Below, piece by piece: positions 60,690 to 64,000 of a DNA stretch of 64,000 nucleotides. The stretch spans positions 124,001 to 188,000 of the forward strand of contig OY970153.1 in NCBI GenBank assembly GCA_963706385.1, read 5' to 3'. The first letter of the stretch is position 1, and each line of letters begins with the position of its first letter. The translations under genes were made by a program, and so were the position numbers. Under the pieces are notes generated by a model, which was given only the letters and a program-made list of their open reading frames with translations, was not told the origin of the DNA and did no database searches. This stretch comes from Poindextera sp963706385 (GTDB lineage: Bacteria; Pseudomonadota; Alphaproteobacteria; Caulobacterales; Caulobacteraceae).

Positions 60690-63374
60690 ATGCTCGACAA
60701 GACCTTCGATCCCAAGACCGTCGAACCGCGGCTCTATGCGCGCTGGGAAGCCGCCGGCGCGTTCTCGCCCGACCGCGCGCTGGCGGGCGATGCGGACGCC
60801 GAGACGTTCTCGATCGTCATCCCGCCGCCGAACATCACCGGCTCGCTGCACATCGGCCACGCGCTGAACAACACCTTGCAGGACGTCTTGATCCGCTTCG
60901 AGCGGATGCGCGGCAAGGCGGCGCTATGGCTGCCGGGCGTCGACCACGCCGGCATCGCCACCCAGATGGTGGTCGAGCGCCAGATGGCCGACGAGGGCAA
61001 CATCTCGCGCCGCGACCTGGGACGCGAGGCCTTCGTCGAGCGGATCTGGCAATGGAAGGCGAAGTCCGGCGGCACGATTTCGCGGCAGCTTCGCCGGCTG
61101 GGCGCCTCCTGCGACTGGAGCCGCGAGCGCTTCACCCTGGACGAGGGGCTGTCGGCCGCCGTGCGCAAGGTGTTCGTCGCCCTGCACAAGCAGAAGCTGA
61201 TCTACCGCGACAAGCGGCTGGTGAACTGGGACCCGCAGTTCCAGACCGCCATCTCGGACCTGGAGGTCGAGCAGCGGGAGGTGGACGGGCATTTCTGGCG
61301 TTTCGCCTATCCGCTGGAGGACGGCCCGGTTGACGGGATTGGCGAGATCGTCGTCGCCACCACCCGGCCGGAGACCATGCTGGGCGATGTCGCCGTGGCC
61401 GTGCACCCCTCCGACGCGCGCTATGAGCACCTGGTCGGCAAGTCCGTGCGCCTGCCGATCGTCGGCCGGCTGATCCCGATCATCGCCGACGACTACGCCG
61501 ATCCGGAAAAGGGCACCGGCGCGGTCAAGATCACCCCGGCCCACGATTTCAACGACTTCATGGTCGGCAAGCGGCGCCAGCTGCCGATGATCAACATCCT
61601 CGACCCCTTCGCGCGGATCAACGACAACGCCCCCGAGGCCTATCGCGGCCTCGACCGCTTCGCGGCGCGCAAGCAGGTGGTGGCGGAATTCGAGGCCCTG
61701 GGCCTGTTGCGCGGCGTCGAGAAGACCCGCCACGCCGTCCCGCACGGCGACCGCTCCGGCGTGGTGATCGAGCCCTATCTGACCGACCAGTGGTACGTCG
61801 ACGCCAAGACCCTGGCCCAGCCGGCGATCCGCGCGGTCGAGGACGGGCGCACGGTGTTCGAGCCCAAAAACTGGGAGAAGACCTACTTCGAATGGCTGCG
61901 CAACATCGAGCCCTGGTGCATTTCGCGCCAGCTCTGGTGGGGCCACCGCATCCCGGCCTGGTACGGTCCCGACGGGGCGATCTTTGTCGAGGAGACCGAG
62001 GACGCCGCCCGGGCCGCCGCGCTCCAGCACTACGGCCGCGACGAGCCGCTGGCCCAGGACGAGGACGTCCTGGACACCTGGTTCTCCTCGGCGCTGTGGC
62101 CGTTCTCGACCCTGGGCTGGCCGGACGAGACCGCCGACCTGAAACGGTTCTACCCGACCCACACCCTGGTCACCGGCTTCGACATCATCTTCTTCTGGGT
62201 CGCCCGGATGATGATGATGGGCCTGCACTTCATGGGCGAGGTCCCGTTCCGGCGGGTGTTCATCAACGCCCTGGTGCGCGACGCCGAAGGCGCCAAGATG
62301 TCCAAGTCCAAGGGCAATGTGATGGACCCGCTGGAGCTGGTCGACGCCTATGGCGCGGACGCCCTTCGCTTCACCCTGACCGCCATGTCGGGCCAGGCGC
62401 GCGACATCAAGCTTTCGACCCAGCGCATTGAAGGTTATCGAAATTTCGGCACCAAGCTGTGGAACGCGGCGCGGTTTTGCCAGGCGAACGGCTGCGCGCG
62501 CGTGGCCGGGTTCGATCCGGCCGGGGTCCAGCAGACGATCAACCGCTGGATTCGCGGCGAGACGGCGCGAACCGCGCGCGCGGTGACCGCGGCGCTTGAC
62601 GCCTGCGCCTTCAACGAGGCGGCCGACGCCCTCTACCGCTTCATCTGGAACGTGGTCTGCGACTGGCACCTCGAACTGGCCAAGCCGATCCTGAACGGGG
62701 CCGACGAGGCGGCCAAGGCCGAGACCCGGGCGATGATCGCCTGGGTGCTGGACCAGTGCCTCAAGCTGCTGCACCCGGTCAGCCCGTTCATCACCGAAGA
62801 GCTGTGGCAGCGGCTGGGCGAGAGCGGCCCGGCGCGCGAGGGCCTGTTGATCACCGCGGCCTGGCCGGACTTGCCAGACAGCCACATAGACGCCGAGGCG
62901 GCGGGCGAGATCGGTTGGCTGGTCGAATTGGTCAGTGAAATCCGTTCGATAAAGGCGGAAATGAATGTTCCGCAATCGGCCCGTCCGCCCCTGACCCTCA
63001 GCGGCGCGGGCGAAGCCAGCCGCGAGCGGCTGGCGCGGCACCGCGATCTGATCCTGACGCTGGGGCGGCTGTCGTCGGCGGACGAGGCGCCGGCCGCGCC
63101 CGCCGGCGCGGTGCCGTTCGTGATCGGCGAGGCCACCGCCGCGCTGGCCATCGCCGAGTTCATCGACATCGCCGCCGAACGTGCCCGCCTGGCCAAGGAG
63201 ATCGCCGCGCTGGACAGCGACATCGAGCGCACCGCCAAGAAGCTCGGCAACGCCGATTTCGTCGCCCGCGCGCCCGAGGCGGTGGTCGAGGAGAACCGCG
63301 AGCGCCTGGCCGGGGCCGAGGCGGCCAAGGCCAAGCTGAAGGCGGCGCTGACGCGGCTGCGGGCGGTGGGCTGA
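60690..63374 (+). CDS. valS: Valyl-tRNA synthetase
   Basis: ValS charges tRNA-Val. The 894-residue class I synthetase has PPPNITGSLHIGHALNN with HIGH at 54-57, the editing domain with TTRPETMLGDVAVAVHP, the KMSKS motif in GAKMSKSKGNVMDP (about 536), an anticodon-binding helical domain, and a C-terminal coiled coil (ARLAKEIAALDSDIERTAKK and the following helix) that contacts the tRNA. Length and all motifs are normal. Confidence 0.98.
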   Translation: MLDKTFDPKTVEPRLYARWEAAGAFSPDRALAGDADAETFSIVIPPPNITGSLHIGHALNNTLQDVLIRFERMRGKAALWLPGVDHAGIATQMVVERQMADEGNISRRDLGREAFVERIWQWKAKSGGTISRQLRRLGASCDWSRERFTLDEGLSAAVRKVFVALHKQKLIYRDKRLVNWDPQFQTAISDLEVEQREVDGHFWRFAYPLEDGPVDGIGEIVVATTRPETMLGDVAVAVHPSDARYEHLVGKSVRLPIVGRLIPIIADDYADPEKGTGAVKITPAHDFNDFMVGKRRQLPMINILDPFARINDNAPEAYRGLDRFAARKQVVAEFEALGLLRGVEKTRHAVPHGDRSGVVIEPYLTDQWYVDAKTLAQPAIRAVEDGRTVFEPKNWEKTYFEWLRNIEPWCISRQLWWGHRIPAWYGPDGAIFVEETEDAARAAALQHYGRDEPLAQDEDVLDTWFSSALWPFSTLGWPDETADLKRFYPTHTLVTGFDIIFFWVARMMMMGLHFMGEVPFRRVFINALVRDAEGAKMSKSKGNVMDPLELVDAYGADALRFTLTAMSGQARDIKLSTQRIEGYRNFGTKLWNAARFCQANGCARVAGFDPAGVQQTINRWIRGETARTARAVTAALDACAFNEAADALYRFIWNVVCDWHLELAKPILNGADEAAKAETRAMIAWVLDQCLKLLHPVSPFITEELWQRLGESGPAREGLLITAAWPDLPDSHIDAEAAGEIGWLVELVSEIRSIKAEMNVPQSARPPLTLSGAGEASRERLARHRDLILTLGRLSSADEAPAAPAGAVPFVIGEATAALAIAEFIDIAAERARLAKEIAALDSDIERTAKKLGNADFVARAPEAVVEENRERLAGAEAAKAKLKAALTRLRAVG

Positions 63375-63466
63375 TCCGGGCCGGCCGGTTTGCATCGCCG
63401 ATCGGCTTATGCTTGTTCAAAGCCGCAGAGGCGCCCGAGCGCGCCTGAACCATCGGAGCCACGCCC

Positions 63467-64000
63467 ATGACCGACGCCCCCGCGCAGGCCAAAACCGCCG
63501 CCTGGCCCGCCATGTCGATCGACCAGGCCCACGCCCTGCTCACCGCGCCGGGCGCGCCGTTCGAGATGGAGGAGGTGGTGGTCCGGGGGATCAGGCTGCG
63601 GAGCTGGAAGAACGCCCCGCCGTCCCTGCGCGCCGTGGTCGAGGCGGGCCGCGCGTTCGGCGAGCGGATCTTCCTGGTGCACGAGGACGAGCGGGTCAGC
63701 TTCGAGGCCTTCTTCCGCGCGGTCTCCGCCCTGGCCCACGAACTGCGCATCCAAGGGGTGGAGAAGGGCGACCGGGTCGCGATCGTCATGCGCAACCTGC
63801 CGGAATGGCCGGTGGCCTTCTATGCGGCGGCGAGCCTCGGGGCGATCGTCACCCCGCTGAACGCCTGGTGGACCGGGCCGGAGCTGGAATACGGCCTGGT
63901 CGATTCCGGGAGCAAGCTCGCCTTCGTCGACGCCGAGCGGCTGGAGCGGCTGCGCGAGCACCTGCATAACTGCCCCGACCTCAAGCGGGTGTTCGTCGCC
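63467..64000 (+). CDS. AMP-dependent acyl-CoA synthetase, 5' part (continues beyond window)
   Basis: About 178 codons of an adenylate-forming enzyme are visible, starting MTDAPAQAKTAAWPAMSIDQ. The N-terminal domain pattern is clear: FLVHEDERVSFEAFFRAVSA, LRIQGVEKGDRVAIVMRNLP and FYAAASLGAIVTPLNAWWTG (about residues 69-88, 94-113, 119-138). The ATP-binding and AMP motifs lie beyond the edge. It would activate a carboxylic or fatty acid to its CoA thioester. It may form a unit with downstream genes not seen here. Confidence 0.88.
   Translation, partial: MTDAPAQAKTAAWPAMSIDQAHALLTAPGAPFEMEEVVVRGIRLRSWKNAPPSLRAVVEAGRAFGERIFLVHEDERVSFEAFFRAVSALAHELRIQGVEKGDRVAIVMRNLPEWPVAFYAAASLGAIVTPLNAWWTGPELEYGLVDSGSKLAFVDAERLERLREHLHNCPDLKRVFVA

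Overview
The window is GC-rich DNA from an alphaproteobacterium, almost certainly of the Caulobacterales (Caulobacter/Phenylobacterium-like). The evidence is a PopZ polar organizer gene directly before valS, the flgI-cheL-flbY operon divergent from fliX and dksA, and regulatory sites of the expected lineage types: a GTTC-N7-GTTC LexA box before uvrA, a sigma54 promoter before flgI, and a TTAA-N7-TTAAC CtrA-type site near 28.1 kb. The species cannot be fixed from the sequence alone.

Layout. 0-5.5 kb: 5' part of uvrA, a secreted haem-motif protein, flagellar P-ring/rod genes, fliX and dksA. 5.6-9.6 kb: lipoprotein, Atm1-type ABC exporter, glyoxalase, SDR. 9.9-12.2 kb: B12-dependent ribonucleotide reductase. 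12.2-14.2 kb: divergent GIY-YIG/DUF2239 pair, an IS5-family element and a two-hairpin MITE. 14.3-16.8 kb: Baeyer-Villiger-type monooxygenase, then a stretch of gene remnants. 16.8-27.6 kb: HdeD, rhomboid, DUF2478, an acetoin-dehydrogenase-like cluster with a further ThDP enzyme, Bax-inhibitor-1 and an Mg-type P-ATPase. 27.8-29.3 kb: tRNA-Asn, YceI, globin. 29.4-39.9 kb: three ABC export systems around a Crp/Fnr-type (FixK-like) regulator gene. 39.9-47.7 kb: host-attachment-type protein, a second-type FtsH, a lone receiver domain, DUF3775, PEP synthase, a PAS-like protein and a PfkB kinase. 47.9-56.9 kb: a 1761-residue octapeptide-repeat protein, a GT41/SPINDLY-type glycosyltransferase, UDP-glucuronate decarboxylase and a small secreted protein. 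57-64 kb: Ycf46-type AAA ATPase, an IS3 remnant, tRNA-Cys, isoaspartyl methyltransferase-like gene, popZ, valS and the start of an acyl-CoA synthetase.

How it works together. Ten TTGA-N6-TCAA-type (FNR/FixK) sites lie in intergenic DNA or at gene ends between 9.8 and 46.7 kb, upstream of oxygen-independent RNR, HdeD/rhomboid, DUF2478-acetoin genes, BI-1/MgtA, an exporter, host-attachment/FtsH, a receiver, DUF3775, ppsA and PAS/pfkB. A FixK-like regulator is encoded in the middle, behind a FixJ-like site. I read this as a low-oxygen regulon laid out along about 37 kb. The second notable unit is the octapeptide-repeat protein next to a cytoplasmic-type GT41 glycosyltransferase and a UDP-xylose synthase: a candidate glycosylated repeat-protein system. 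Third, four approximately 116-119 bp two-hairpin elements each sit at a CTAG; three supply the TAG stop codon of the gene before them, and the fourth probably did so before an IS5 element separated them.
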